A stretch of 64,000 nt of DNA from Pseudomaricurvus albidus (lineage in GTDB: Bacteria; Pseudomonadota; Gammaproteobacteria; Pseudomonadales; Cellvibrionaceae), in assembly GCF_018863235.1 (NCBI RefSeq), contig NZ_JAHKRS010000002.1:186001-250000 (forward strand). Reading direction: 5' to 3'. The notes below the pieces were generated by a model, which saw nothing but the letters and a program-made list of their open reading frames with translations, made no database searches and was not told the origin of the DNA. Made by a program: the position numbers and the translations under genes. Position 1 is the first letter of the stretch; every line of letters starts with the position of its first letter. Positions 32,644 through 41,529 of this stretch are shown piece by piece.

Positions 32644-33492
32644 ATGACGACTTCATTTATCGGCGTTTACGATTCGGGCCTTGGCGGATTGTCTGTTCTT
32701 CGAGCCATTCATCAAGTCTTGCCCAGAGAGCGTCTGGTGTATTTTGCCGATTCAGCTCACGCCCCCTATGGTGATCGCTCGATAAGCTGGATCGAGCAAA
32801 GAGTCTCAGCAGTTGTCGCCAGTCTGGAAGCTCAGGGAGCCAAGGCGGTGGTCTTGGCTTGCAATACCGCCACGGCTGTTGCCGTCGAAAATCTGCGCCT
32901 TAAGTACAGCATTCCCATTGTCGCGATCGAGCCGGGTATCAAGGTGGCGATTGAGCGTACGCTCAGTGGAGTGGTCGGGGTTATCGGCACTACGGGCACC
33001 TTGCACAGCGACCGTTATCAAACATTACTCGCGCGTCTTAAGGGTAAGGTTGAAGTACTGAGTTGCGCCACTCCGGGATTGGTGGAATATATCGAAGCCA
33101 ATCAATTGGAAGCAGAGGGATTGCGCGCGCTGCTGCAGCAATACATTCAACCGATGTTGCACAGGGGCATAGACCAGCTGGTACTGGGTTGTACTCATTA
33201 TCCCTTTATCGAACAGCAGATTCGTCAGGTGGTTGGCGATCGGGTGAGCTTGGTTAATCCTGCCGGTGCGGTTGCAAATTACTTGAATCAGCTGCTACAG
33301 AGCCATGGATTGTTAACGGTGGAAATCACTTCTGCCTTGATTGAAAAAGAGGGGCGAGAGGCTCGGCCAGAGGGCTTGTCAAATATTCAGGTTGTGACCT
33401 CGGGTGAGGTTACGCTTGCTCAACAATTTTTAAAGCAATCGGTTGGTTGGCAATTGACACCTGTTTTTGCCGAACTGCCTGTGTTGAGTTAA
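32644..33492 (+). CDS. murI: Glutamate racemase (282 aa)
   Basis: Makes D-glutamate for peptidoglycan. The start ATG 32644 begins MTTSFIGVYDSGLGGLSVLR. FADSAHAPYGDRS, the first catalytic Cys in VVLACNTATAVAVE and the second in LVLGCTHYPFIEQQ are all present. GVIGTTGTLHSDRYQ is also diagnostic. The protein is slightly longer than average at its C-terminus. Confidence 0.95.
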   Translation: MTTSFIGVYDSGLGGLSVLRAIHQVLPRERLVYFADSAHAPYGDRSISWIEQRVSAVVASLEAQGAKAVVLACNTATAVAVENLRLKYSIPIVAIEPGIKVAIERTLSGVVGVIGTTGTLHSDRYQTLLARLKGKVEVLSCATPGLVEYIEANQLEAEGLRALLQQYIQPMLHRGIDQLVLGCTHYPFIEQQIRQVVGDRVSLVNPAGAVANYLNQLLQSHGLLTVEITSALIEKEGREARPEGLSNIQVVTSGEVTLAQQFLKQSVGWQLTPVFAELPVLS

Positions 33493-33575
33493 CTGACAAT
33501 TTGAAAACAAACTGGCCCGTCAGTGGCTGGATGGTCTAGGATTCAGCGGCAAATCCGTTATTGTGTGAGTGGTTT

Positions 33576-34631
33576 ATGAATAATTTTTTGCGGTACAGAT
33601 TAAACGTAGAGCATCCGATAATTCAGGCTCCGATGGTGGGTGTATCCACTCCGAGTCTTGCCGCAGCGGTGTCAAACGCCGGGGCTCTTGGGTCGATTGG
33701 CGTTGGCGCGAGTACCGCTGAACAAGCCCGTTCCGCCATTCAGGCCACTCGTCAATTAACAGACAAACCCTTCAATGTGAATCTGTTCTGTCATCAGCCT
33801 GCAACAGCACGACCGGACATAGAGGCACAATGGCTGGAGTATCTTGCGTCTCGCTTCTTAGAGTTTGACGCAGTACCACCGAATCAATTGCGTGAGATAT
33901 ATCCGAGCTTTTTGCAATCGACCGACATGCTCGAAATGCTTGTTGACGAAAAGCCTGCCGTTGTCAGTTTTCATTTTGGTTTGCCGCAACGTGAGTGGGT
34001 AGCTGCACTGCAACGAGAAGGAATCACAATTCTGTCTTGCGTCACCTCGGTGTATGAATTGATGCAAGCGCAAGCCGTTGGCGTCGATGCCATTGTTGCT
34101 CAGGGCGTAGAGGCCGGCGGACATCGTGGTGTGTTTGAGCCTGAACGTGACGATGAGTTGGGCACGCTCGCTTTGCTCCCCCAAATTATCAGAAAAACCG
34201 ACCTGCCAGTGATAGCTGCGGGAGGCATTATGGATGGTCGCGGAATACACGCCATGATGGCGTTGGGGGCAAGTGGTGTGCAAATGGGTACTGCGTTTAT
34301 TCTGTGCCCGGAGTCTTCGGCGAATGATCAATATCGCACAAACCTGAAAAGTGAGAAGGCTTACAACACCCGTATTACGAGCAATATTTCAGGTCGTCCG
34401 GCCAGAGGACTGGCCAACCGTTTTTACCACGAGCTCGATGTGGGGGCGCCGCCACGCCCGGATTATCCCATTGCCTATGATGCCGGCAAAGCTTTAACCG
34501 CTGCTGCATCGGCGAAAGGCTGTTTTGATTTTGCCGTGCAATGGGCTGGACAAGGCGCTCCCATGGCACGTGAGTTACCTGCGGAAGAGCTTGTCGCGCT
34601 GCTGGTAAGCGAGTGGCAAGCCTGTTGTTAA
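33576..34631 (+). CDS. Nitronate monooxygenase-like flavoprotein (351 aa)
   Basis: FMN TIM-barrel enzyme of the 2-nitropropane dioxygenase family. N-terminus [20 protein letters not shown]; flavin-binding segments [40 protein letters not shown] (GxEAGGHxG) and [38 protein letters not shown]. Start ATG 33576 ([10 protein letters not shown]). Oxidises alkyl nitronates such as propionate 3-nitronate in known members. Confidence 0.9.
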   Translation: MNNFLRYRLNVEHPIIQAPMVGVSTPSLAAAVSNAGALGSIGVGASTAEQARSAIQATRQLTDKPFNVNLFCHQPATARPDIEAQWLEYLASRFLEFDAVPPNQLREIYPSFLQSTDMLEMLVDEKPAVVSFHFGLPQREWVAALQREGITILSCVTSVYELMQAQAVGVDAIVAQGVEAGGHRGVFEPERDDELGTLALLPQIIRKTDLPVIAAGGIMDGRGIHAMMALGASGVQMGTAFILCPESSANDQYRTNLKSEKAYNTRITSNISGRPARGLANRFYHELDVGAPPRPDYPIAYDAGKALTAAASAKGCFDFAVQWAGQGAPMARELPAEELVALLVSEWQACC

Positions 34632-34706
34632 CATCTTGCCGGTTCTACAAGGAGCGGTTCAACTTAATAAATGCGCTCTTTTCTTTGTGTTTGTCTATGA
34701 CGGTGT

Positions 34707-35090
34707 TCAGAAGGGCACATCATCGTCATAGGCGTCCAATGGTGGCCCCTGATCAAAACCGGGAGGTACGCTGTTCTGATTGGCCTGAGCCAAAGACTCA
34801 ATGCGCCAGGCCTGCAGGCTGTTAAAGCACTTTTCAGGCTTGCCCGGAGGCGACCAGAGGCGGCCGTTCAAGTTGAAGTGGACCTTGATCTCATCGCCGA
34901 TATTGTAGGCATCCATAATGCCGCAGTTATCCTTGACCAGCTCCATCGCCAGATAATTCGGGTAGGCCTCGTTGACGCCTTCACCAGTTACCCGGATTAC
35001 AAATTCACGTTTGATAAAACCGTTATTACCGTACTCGGTGGTGTCGCCGATGGAGTGGATAACACCCTGTGTTTCAAAACTGTTAGACAT
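34707..35090 (-). CDS. DUF3127 OB-fold protein with SSB-like acidic tip (127 aa)
   Basis: Small single-domain protein starting MSNSFETQGVIHSIGDTTEY. GFIKREFVIRV and YLAMELVKDNCGIMDAYNIG, then DEIKVHFNLNGRLW form the DUF3127 OB-fold. After a linker the last residues are DAYDDDVPF, nearly the DDDIPF tip with which SSB recruits partner proteins. It therefore probably touches the same SSB-interacting enzymes. The start is ATG 35090 rather than the upstream 35126. Confidence 0.85.
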   Translation of the reverse strand: MSNSFETQGVIHSIGDTTEYGNNGFIKREFVIRVTGEGVNEAYPNYLAMELVKDNCGIMDAYNIGDEIKVHFNLNGRLWSPPGKPEKCFNSLQAWRIESLAQANQNSVPPGFDQGPPLDAYDDDVPF

Positions 35091-35280
35091 GGTTAATTCC
35101 TGATGGCTGAGGCGGCATTCTAACACTTCTCAGACAAAAAACTCGCGTACAAGACCATCCGGTTGGATTGTGGTGTTATTGCGATATCTCCGATATATTT
35201 GTGTCTGCGAGTGCAAAACGTGGGCTGTAGGGCCGGCCTCGCTACTGCCCGGTTAAATCGTGAGGTCATAAGGAGATGCT

Positions 35281-35652
35281 ATGAACTGGTACCTGGATGT
35301 TTTGAAGAAATACGCGGTGTTTAACGGACGTGCGAGGCGCAAGGAATATTGGTTTTTCGCCTTGTTTAATGTAATTGCGACCATCATTTTAGCGTTTGTG
35401 GACTCGGCACTGGGGACATTCAATATGGAGACGGGTATTGGCATATTGGGCATGATTTATGCCTTGGCTGTATTGTTGCCTGCCATTGGTGTCGCTATTC
35501 GCAGATTGCACGATACCGGTCGCAGTGGCTGGTGGTTATTGCTGGCTATCCTCCCGCTTATCGGGGCGATCGTGTTGATTATTTTCTTTGTCCAGGACAG
35601 TGCGCCCGGCGAGAACGAGTACGGTGCAAACCCCAAAGGGGCAGCGGTTTGA
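35281..35652 (+). CDS. DUF805 inner membrane protein (123 aa)
   Basis: YhaH/YhaI-like membrane protein. The family start MNWYLDVLKKYAVFNGRARR, then KEYWFFALFN is exact. Helices include ATIILAFVDSALG, GMIYALAVLLPAIGVAIRRL and WWLLLAILPLIGAIVLIIFF, with the conserved RRLHDTGRSGWW and the C-terminal NEYGANPKG motif. Function unknown in all members. ATG 35281 has AAGGAGATGCT upstream. Confidence 0.93.
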   Translation: MNWYLDVLKKYAVFNGRARRKEYWFFALFNVIATIILAFVDSALGTFNMETGIGILGMIYALAVLLPAIGVAIRRLHDTGRSGWWLLLAILPLIGAIVLIIFFVQDSAPGENEYGANPKGAAV

Positions 35653-35764
35653 TGATTATCTGACTCAATAGGTGAAGCGGCAGATTGCAGATGCGGCTTC
35701 GCCCGTGTCGGGTCTGCACTACGCCAAACTCTTTTTTATAACAACAACAAAAAGAGGCTGTGGG

Positions 35765-36799
35765 ATGTTTAAGTGGATTCTTGGGATTGTGTTCAGCCTG
35801 TGCCTGATTCTGGCAGGACTCTATGGTTATTTTGTCCGTTCCTACACAACAGCCGAACCCCCCGAAAGCGGTCAACTGAAGTTAGATAGTCTGGTCGTCA
35901 ATAAGCTTGAACGCACGTTCACTTACTATCTGCCCGAGCAGCTGGGTGAGCAGCCGGCGTTGGTGTTTGTGTTACACGGTTCGATGGGCAGTGGTGAGGA
36001 CATTCGCTGGCAGACTGCCTACGGTTTTGAGCATTTGGCGCAGACTGAAAACTTGATTCCCGTATATCCCAACGGCTTTGAAAATCACTGGAACGATTGT
36101 CGGGCGAGTGCCAATTACAGCGCCAACACGCAAAACATCAACGATCCTGCATTCTTTAAAGCCATGGTGGCCTACTTCAGGCAGCATTACGATATTGACG
36201 ATCAGCGAGTGTTTGCAACCGGACTCTCCAATGGTGGGCACATGTCCTACCGTCTGGCGCTGGAGGTGCCTGAGTTGGTGCGAGCCATCGCGCCGATGGC
36301 GGCCAGCTTGCCGGTAAAGAACAACAATGATTGTGGTGTCCGTGGCAAACCGGTTTCGGTGGCGCTCTTTAACGGTACCAACGACCCGATCAATCCCTAT
36401 GGTGGCGGGTTGGTAGAACTGATGGGGGATAGCTCGCGGGGAAGTGTCCAGTCATCGGATCAGACGATGGACTACTGGCGTGTTCTGGCGGGAATACCTT
36501 CACAGCCTTCCCGCCAGTGGCAGGTGACAACCGAGAAAAAACCAGGCCCGGTTGCGCAAGTGACAGAGTGGTCTGCCAATGGGGAAGTGATGCGGCTCTA
36601 CAAACTGCTGGATTCCGGCCATGTCGTACCCTCATCCCAGGTGCATTTTGGTCGCCTGTTTGGGGGGGACGCTCCGCAGATAGAGGCCGCCGATGAGATC
36701 TGGGGATTTTTCAACTCACTGGAGAAAAAACGGGAGCCATCCAGCGCTCCGGTGGTTCCTCCTGAAGAGGGCAGTGAGCAGTTGGCTGGGCGACACTAA
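35765..36799 (+). CDS. Secreted or membrane-anchored esterase, PHB depolymerase/feruloyl esterase (LpqC) family (344 aa)
   Basis: Alpha/beta hydrolase with an N-terminal membrane segment (FKWILGIVFSLCLILAGLYG). Core: RTFTYYLPEQLGEQPALVFV, LHGSMGSGEDIRWQTAYGFE, and nucleophile elbow VFATGLSNGGHMSYRLALE (GLSNGG). YPNGFENHWNDCRA and LLDSGHVVPSS (His) complete the site. Start ATG 35765 is preceded by GGGATG with AGAGGCTGTGGG. Family members release feruloyl or acyl groups, or cut polyhydroxyalkanoate. Its stop overlaps the convergent DUF3597 stop by 4 bp. Confidence 0.85.
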   Translation: MFKWILGIVFSLCLILAGLYGYFVRSYTTAEPPESGQLKLDSLVVNKLERTFTYYLPEQLGEQPALVFVLHGSMGSGEDIRWQTAYGFEHLAQTENLIPVYPNGFENHWNDCRASANYSANTQNINDPAFFKAMVAYFRQHYDIDDQRVFATGLSNGGHMSYRLALEVPELVRAIAPMAASLPVKNNNDCGVRGKPVSVALFNGTNDPINPYGGGLVELMGDSSRGSVQSSDQTMDYWRVLAGIPSQPSRQWQVTTEKKPGPVAQVTEWSANGEVMRLYKLLDSGHVVPSSQVHFGRLFGGDAPQIEAADEIWGFFNSLEKKREPSSAPVVPPEEGSEQLAGRH

Positions 36800-37212
36800 T
36801 CCAACAGATCCGCAGGAATGTTGCCACCATTGTCTGCCAATTTTTGCAGTACCGTTTTGTGCAGCCACATATTCATTTGTGCTGACTCCTCCATCTTGTC
36901 GGCAGGGCAATTAAGCTCTGTCGCCAATTCTTTTCGCGCCCCGTAACTGCTGTCCAGGTTCAGCAGCTTTAGCAAATCCACAATGGAAGTTTTCCAGTTG
37001 AGATTTTCAGGGTTGGCTTTCGCCATGGTTTCAAGTTTGGCGACCACATCCACCATTTTCATGGTTTCGGGGTTGGTCAGACCGGGCTCGAGTTGAGGTT
37101 GGTCTGCGGCTGAGTCGGTGTCGGACGTGGCGCTGACGGTTTCGTCTTTGGGAGCGTTCGCGTCGTCTTTGCCGAAGCCCAGTTTTTCCATAATGCTGCT
37201 GAACATGCCCAT
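36796..37212 (-). CDS. DUF3597 protein (138 aa)
   Basis: Small protein with the family signature MGMFSSIMEKLGFGK at the start and NLNWKTSIVDLLKLLNLDSS, YGARKELATELNCP, MNMWLHKTVLQKLADNGGNI, PADLLD at the end. The middle (DETVSATSDTDSAADQPQLE) is a disordered linker. The C-terminal helical domain resembles LysM-adjacent DUF3597 modules; function unknown. Confidence 0.9.
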   Translation of the reverse strand: MGMFSSIMEKLGFGKDDANAPKDETVSATSDTDSAADQPQLEPGLTNPETMKMVDVVAKLETMAKANPENLNWKTSIVDLLKLLNLDSSYGARKELATELNCPADKMEESAQMNMWLHKTVLQKLADNGGNIPADLLD

Positions 37213-37422
37213 AGTGGTGTCCTGTTTGATGGTGTGATCTGGATAAAGATAAGTACAGCGATCAGGAGAGATCCGTTGCCTCTAAGGCAGCAGAACTCTA
37301 AAAAGGTAGCACACGAATCAAGACAGACAACGGAGAATTCCGCTTTAGAAAGGAAGAGGCGACAATTCGTTTGTCGCCTTTGGGGCATGCATGAAGATGC
37401 AGTGTTTTTCTCTTAACCAGCC

Positions 37423-38250
37423 TTAAACAAAAATGTGTTCTTTACTGGGGAAGACACCCGTTTTTACATCGTTGACGTATTTTCTCATGGCGCCGGGAAT
37501 ATCACCCGCTTCAATCAAAAAGTTTTTGGAAAACTTGGGCGGTTGTTCGGTCAAACCGAGGATGTCATTGATCACCAGTACCTGTGCGTCGGTGTCGGTA
37601 CCGGCGCCAATGCCAATCGTCGGCATGCTGACCGACTCGGTGATGCGTTTGGCCAGTGCCGAAGGAACGCACTCCAGTACCAGCAGATCGGCACCGGCGT
37701 CGTCCAGCGCTTTGGCATCGGCCAGGATTTGTTCGGCCTGGGCATCGCTGCGCCCCTGAACCCGAAAGCCGCCCAGTTTGTTGACCGATTGTGGGGTCAA
37801 ACCCAGATGTGCACACACCGGTACGCCGCGGTCACTGAGCATCTGTACGGTGGGTGCCAGCCATTCGCCGCCTTCAATTTTCACCATCTGCGCGCCGGCC
37901 TGCATGATACGGGTGGCATTGACCATGGCTTGTTCGGGCGTGGCGTAGGTCATAAAGGGCAGGTCGCCCATGATCAGGGATTTGTTGTTACCGCGTTTTA
38001 CGGCTTCAACGTGGTAGATCATTTGTTCCATGGTGACGGGGATGGTGCTGTCGTAACCGAGCACGGTCATGCCCAGACTGTCGCCAATCAGTAGCACTTC
38101 GACTCCGCATTTTTGTGCCATCGCGGCCATGGGGGCGTCGTAAAGGGCGACAGTGGCGAATTTTACGCCCTCCTCTTTCATCTTGCGCAAGGTGAGGGTG
38201 GTAATGGGTTTGGTAAGGCCGGCATCGGCCTGAACTGTTCCGTATGGCAT
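37423..38250 (-). CDS. panB: 3-methyl-2-oxobutanoate hydroxymethyltransferase (275 aa)
   Basis: First committed enzyme of pantothenate synthesis (ketopantoate from 2-oxoisovalerate and methylene-THF). Diagnostic segments: TLRKMKEEGVKFATVALYDA, EVLLIGDSLGMTVLGYDSTI, MGDLPFMTYATPEQA, VKIEGGEWLAPTVQML, CAHLGLTPQSVNKLGGFRVQ and PTIGIGAGTDTDAQVLVIND. I start it at ATG 38250 (MPYGTVQAD); a GTG at 38259 is possible. The usual downstream panC is absent from this position; a DUF3597 gene follows instead. Confidence 0.96.
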   Translation of the reverse strand: MPYGTVQADAGLTKPITTLTLRKMKEEGVKFATVALYDAPMAAMAQKCGVEVLLIGDSLGMTVLGYDSTIPVTMEQMIYHVEAVKRGNNKSLIMGDLPFMTYATPEQAMVNATRIMQAGAQMVKIEGGEWLAPTVQMLSDRGVPVCAHLGLTPQSVNKLGGFRVQGRSDAQAEQILADAKALDDAGADLLVLECVPSALAKRITESVSMPTIGIGAGTDTDAQVLVINDILGLTEQPPKFSKNFLIEAGDIPGAMRKYVNDVKTGVFPSKEHIFV

Positions 38251-38325
38251 AGCAATCACACTTTCAGTAATGACAGAATCGTCAGGGTTACGGCGCTCTT
38301 GAAGAGCGATAGCGCCGGTAACGAG

Positions 38326-39006
38326 TTATAACGTTGGGGTCGGATTATAGTAATGACGGCCGCTTTTCACCGTCAGCATATATTCGACCAGCTGTTGATA
38401 GTGATCCGGGTTGTTGGCCAGATCCAGCTCGGCGGCATTAACGATCAACAGCGGCGCCCGATCATAATAGTGGAAAAAGTGCATGTAGGCATCGTTGAGC
38501 GTCGTCAGGTAGTCGCTTTCAATGTTGCGTTCGGCCTGTACGCCGCGAGTGCGGATACGCTCTTCGAGGACATCATTGGGCGCCTGGAGGTAGATCACCA
38601 GGTCCGGGGCTGGCGCATTAATATCCAGCTGGTCGTAGACCTGTTGATAGATGTTCAGCTCGTCGTCGTCCAGAGTGACCTGGGCAAACAGCTGATCTTT
38701 ATCCATCAGAAAGTCCGCCACGCGGCTGCTCTGAAACATGTCCTGCTGCTGCAGATCCTGAATTTGCTGGGCTCGCTGGAACAGAAAAAACAGCTGTGTA
38801 GGCAGGGCGGCGGCCTTGGGGTTGGCGTAAAAACGTTCCAGAAACGGGTTGGCGTCTGCCTGTTCCAGCATCAACTCGTAGCCCAGTGTGCGGGCCAGAT
38901 GACTGGCCAGCGTGGTCTTCCCGACTCCGATTGGGCCTTCGATGGCGACAAATCGCGGCAGGTCGAGACCTGTAGTATCCAGGGTGATGTTAAAACCGTC
39001 ACTCAC
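38326..39006 (-). CDS. Deoxynucleoside kinase (226 aa)
   Basis: Phosphorylates deoxyadenosine or deoxyguanosine type substrates for nucleotide salvage. P-loop: FVAIEGPIGVGKTTLASHLA. FFLFQRAQQIQDLQQQDMFQ, VADFLMDKDQLFAQVTLDDD and PDLVIYLQAPNDVLEERIRT, with the LID RGVQAERNIESDYL, are typical of bacterial dNKs. GTG 39006 has AGGAG at good distance. It lies between folK and panB, an arrangement seen in other marine gammaproteobacteria. Confidence 0.9.
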   Translation of the reverse strand: MSDGFNITLDTTGLDLPRFVAIEGPIGVGKTTLASHLARTLGYELMLEQADANPFLERFYANPKAAALPTQLFFLFQRAQQIQDLQQQDMFQSSRVADFLMDKDQLFAQVTLDDDELNIYQQVYDQLDINAPAPDLVIYLQAPNDVLEERIRTRGVQAERNIESDYLTTLNDAYMHFFHYYDRAPLLIVNAAELDLANNPDHYQQLVEYMLTVKSGRHYYNPTPTL

Positions 39007-39019
39007 AGTCTGCTCCTGA

Positions 39020-39505
39020 TCAATCCTTAAGTTGGTGTAGCCCGTCACTTGAGCAGTGTGCCATTAATGACTCAAGTGTGTCACCGCAGGGAAGTATTAA
39101 TTGAGGGGCGATGTCCGTCAGGGGGTAGAGGACAAAATTGCGCTGCGTTAAATAGGGGTGGGGTACCTGCAGGCGCTCTGTATCAATGATTTCTGAGCCG
39201 TACAGCAGCAGATCCAGATCGAGGGTTCTTGGCCCCCAGCGAATTTCCCGGACCCGTTCGTGGGCGTGTTCAATTGCCTGCAGCTGATCGAGCAGGTCAT
39301 GGGGTGCCAGTCCGGTGGTCAGTTGCGCCACGCCATTGATGTAGTCTTGCTGCTCTCCGGGGCCCACTGCCCGGCTCTGGTACCAGGGCGAAGCTGATAC
39401 CAGTGAAGTCTCGGGGATCTGGGCCAGTTCCTGCAGGGCCTGTTCTACCTGCTGGCGTGGGTTGTCAAGATTGCTGCCCAGCCCGATGTAAGCCACTGTG
39501 GTCAT
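39020..39505 (-). CDS. folK: 6-hydroxymethyl-7,8-dihydropterin pyrophosphokinase (161 aa)
   Basis: Folate pathway kinase. MTTVAYIGLGSNLDNPRQQV at the start, SPWYQSRAVGPGEQQDYING for the pterin pocket, HERVREIRWGPRTLDLDLLL (the HPPK signature) and VPHPYLTQRNFVLYPLTDI. ATG 39505 is 5 bp after the pcnB stop at 39511, so the two are translationally coupled. Confidence 0.96.
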   Translation of the reverse strand: MTTVAYIGLGSNLDNPRQQVEQALQELAQIPETSLVSASPWYQSRAVGPGEQQDYINGVAQLTTGLAPHDLLDQLQAIEHAHERVREIRWGPRTLDLDLLLYGSEIIDTERLQVPHPYLTQRNFVLYPLTDIAPQLILPCGDTLESLMAHCSSDGLHQLKD

Positions 39506-39510
39506 GGCGA

Positions 39511-40863
39511 TTAATCTTGTCCCTGAGGCTTGGGTTTTCTGCGGCGCGGACGACGACGCTTGCGCGGCTGTCCCGATTCCAGCTTGGCGACCATGTTTTC
39601 CCGTTCCGCCGGGTCGACCTCCTGATAGCGGGTCCACCATTGGCCAAGGCCTTGTAAATCTTCACCGGCTTGCTCGCGCATCAGCACGAAATCGTAGCCG
39701 GCGCGGAAGCGGGGGTGCTCAAACAGACGTTCAGCCCGTTTCCCCTGACGACGTGGCAGGCGGTGTTGCAGATCCCAGATCTCTTTCATGCCCTGAGTGA
39801 AACGCTTCGGGATAGAGGTGGTGCGCAACTGGGCGGAAACAACATTGTGGGCGGCCTGCTGGTGAGCCTGAACCGGCTTCATGCCTTCGGCTTCCAGTTT
39901 GCGCTGCTCGGCGCAGACCGAGGGCCACAGCATGGCGGCGTAGATATAGGCCGGAGTGACCCGCTGATTGTTCTTGATGCGTTTGTCGGTATTGGTCAGT
40001 GCCTGCTGGATCAGGGCTTCGGCGAAAGGTTCGTCTTCCTTCAGAGCCTGATCCGTCAATGGCAGGATGTATTGCAGCAAATCGTATTCTTGCAGCAGCG
40101 GCAGTACGGCGCGGCCATAGCCCCCCATAAACAGCTTGAGAACCTCCTCAAACAGGCGGGCTTCGGGAATGTTGCGCAACAGGGAGCCCAGCTTGTGAAT
40201 CGGCTCGGCAGAGTTCTTCTCGATATCGAATCCCAGTTTGCCGGCGAAACGGACCGCCCGAAGCATGCGCACCGGGTCTTCCTGATAGCGGGTTTCCGGG
40301 TTGCCAATCACGCGAATCCGGCGGCGGTTAATGTCCTGCAGACCGCCGGTAAAATCGTGGATACTGAAATGATCCAGGGTGTAATAGAGGGCATTGACGG
40401 TGAAATCACGGCGGATGGCGTCAGAGCGGATATCCCCGTAAACATTGTCGCGCAGCAGCATGCCGTCTTCAGACTTGGCCGAATGCTGGGCGCTGGCGTT
40501 GTCTTTGTGATTGTCGCGGAAGGTGGTGACTTCAATAATCTCGCGGCCAAAGCGCACGTGCACGATTTTAAAACGGCGACCGATGATGCGGGAGTTGCGG
40601 AACAGGTGTTTTACCTGTTCCGGCGTGGCGTTGGTGGCCACATCAAAATCTTTCGGATGATCCCCCAGCAGCAGATCTCGCACACCGCCGCCCACCAGAT
40701 AGGCCTCGTAGCCGCCATCACCCAGTCGCTGCATCACTTTCAGGGCCGAGCGGCTGATGTCCCGGCGGGAGATGCTGTGCTTCTCGCGGGGAATAATCTG
40801 ATGATTGATGGACGGGGCTTTACTGAAGGTGCTGATGATCGGTCGAATTAGCCGCTTTAACAT
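39511..40863 (-). CDS. pcnB: Poly(A) polymerase I (450 aa)
   Basis: Adds 3' poly(A) tails that destabilise RNA. Nucleotidyltransferase core: GGYEAYLVGGGVRDLLLGDH and PKDFDVATNATPEQVKHLFR. Then IRRDFTVNALYYTLDHF and ETRYQEDPVRMLRAVRFAGK. The last 25 residues are strongly basic (RKRRRPRRRKPKPQ), which fits RNA binding. It lies downstream of the CrcZ-like RNA gene and cbrB, exactly as in Pseudomonas, and probably has its own promoter. Confidence 0.97.
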   Translation of the reverse strand: MLKRLIRPIISTFSKAPSINHQIIPREKHSISRRDISRSALKVMQRLGDGGYEAYLVGGGVRDLLLGDHPKDFDVATNATPEQVKHLFRNSRIIGRRFKIVHVRFGREIIEVTTFRDNHKDNASAQHSAKSEDGMLLRDNVYGDIRSDAIRRDFTVNALYYTLDHFSIHDFTGGLQDINRRRIRVIGNPETRYQEDPVRMLRAVRFAGKLGFDIEKNSAEPIHKLGSLLRNIPEARLFEEVLKLFMGGYGRAVLPLLQEYDLLQYILPLTDQALKEDEPFAEALIQQALTNTDKRIKNNQRVTPAYIYAAMLWPSVCAEQRKLEAEGMKPVQAHQQAAHNVVSAQLRTTSIPKRFTQGMKEIWDLQHRLPRRQGKRAERLFEHPRFRAGYDFVLMREQAGEDLQGLGQWWTRYQEVDPAERENMVAKLESGQPRKRRRPRRRKPKPQGQD

Positions 40864-41106
40864 GGTCGGTTACTGGGTTGGCTGCCGGGCTGGCCCGGAT
40901 AGGCTTATGGATCGTAGACGCTCAGATTGAGCGGGATATGGAGGCGCAGTGTACCACGCAGAGGCGAGAAAGCCAGCCAAAGCAGGGCTCAGGCTGGCTT
41001 TCCGGGGCGGGATTAAAGCCCGCACTCAGCTATTTCTGAACGGTGACAATGATTTGGGTATATCGGTCGTGGGTGGTGAGAGGGTGGAAAAATACACCCC
41101 ACAAAT

Positions 41107-41406
41107 GAAAACGGGAAAGCCTAAGCTTTCCCGTAGAATTTTTTATTTTCCAGTTTTCTTATTTTCCCGCAAAACATTTGGCTTCCTTGCGTTGCGGTGA
41201 TTTGCTCTGTGGCAAACACTCTCCAAATTTCAGTCAGTTGTAACAGTCAGTTTATCGCTTTGTTTTTATTATTTGTTGTTGTTATTAGTCTTGTTATTTT
41301 CTTTTTTATTATTTGTTGTTGTTATTATTTTGTACGCTTTTTTTATTATTATTTCTTGTTGTTATTGTATTAATGTTTTTTTTTATTCTTTATTGTTTTT
41401 ATTATG
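41107..41406 (-). ncRNA. crcZ: CrcZ-like Hfq/Crc-sequestering small RNA (about 300 nt)
   Basis: Located between cbrB and pcnB, the position of crcZ in Pseudomonas. On the minus strand the first about 150 nt are almost only A, with C and T at intervals. An exact 25-bp repeat (41263-41287 and 41303-41327; RNA sense TAATAACAACAACAAATAAT), an upstream AACAATAA and AATAACAACAAGAAATAATAA together give several AANAANAA motifs, the known Hfq/Crc binding motif. Transcription is expected from about 41406 by the sigma-54 promoter at 41416-41433 and to end at the hairpin 41111-41134. No protein-coding potential. By analogy it would titrate Hfq-Crc and relieve catabolite repression. Confidence 0.78.
41111..41134. 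terminator. Hairpin ending the CrcZ-like transcript (bidirectional)
   Basis: ACGGGAAAGC-CTAA-GCTTTCCCGT, a perfect 10-bp stem. On the minus strand it is followed by TTTTCATTTGT; on the plus strand by AGAATTTTTTATTTT. Confidence 0.75.
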
Positions 41407-41415
41407 ACAGCACTA

Positions 41416-41433
41416 AAGCATTGTGCGTGCCAA
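41416..41433 (-). promoter_or_regulatory. Sigma-54 (-24/-12) promoter of the CrcZ-like RNA
   Basis: The minus strand reads TTGGCACGCACAATGCT: GG and GC are 10 bp apart, and seven of seven -24 positions match TGGCACG, with ATGCT at -12. The predicted start is about 41406. Confidence 0.85.
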
Positions 41434-41529
41434 CTTTTAAAAAACTATATTTTTCAATGGGTTACAAGAAAATTGAGTTGGGGCGGGGCGTGCCAAAAAG
41501 GGTGGCTCGTTACCGATGGTCTCGGTTTT

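Noticed and set aside
41480-41500. Second TGGCACG upstream of the CrcZ-like promoter as another sigma-54 site
   Set aside because: On the minus strand it reads TTGGCACGCCCCGCCCC; there is no GC dinucleotide at the -12 position 10 bp from GG, so it is incomplete.
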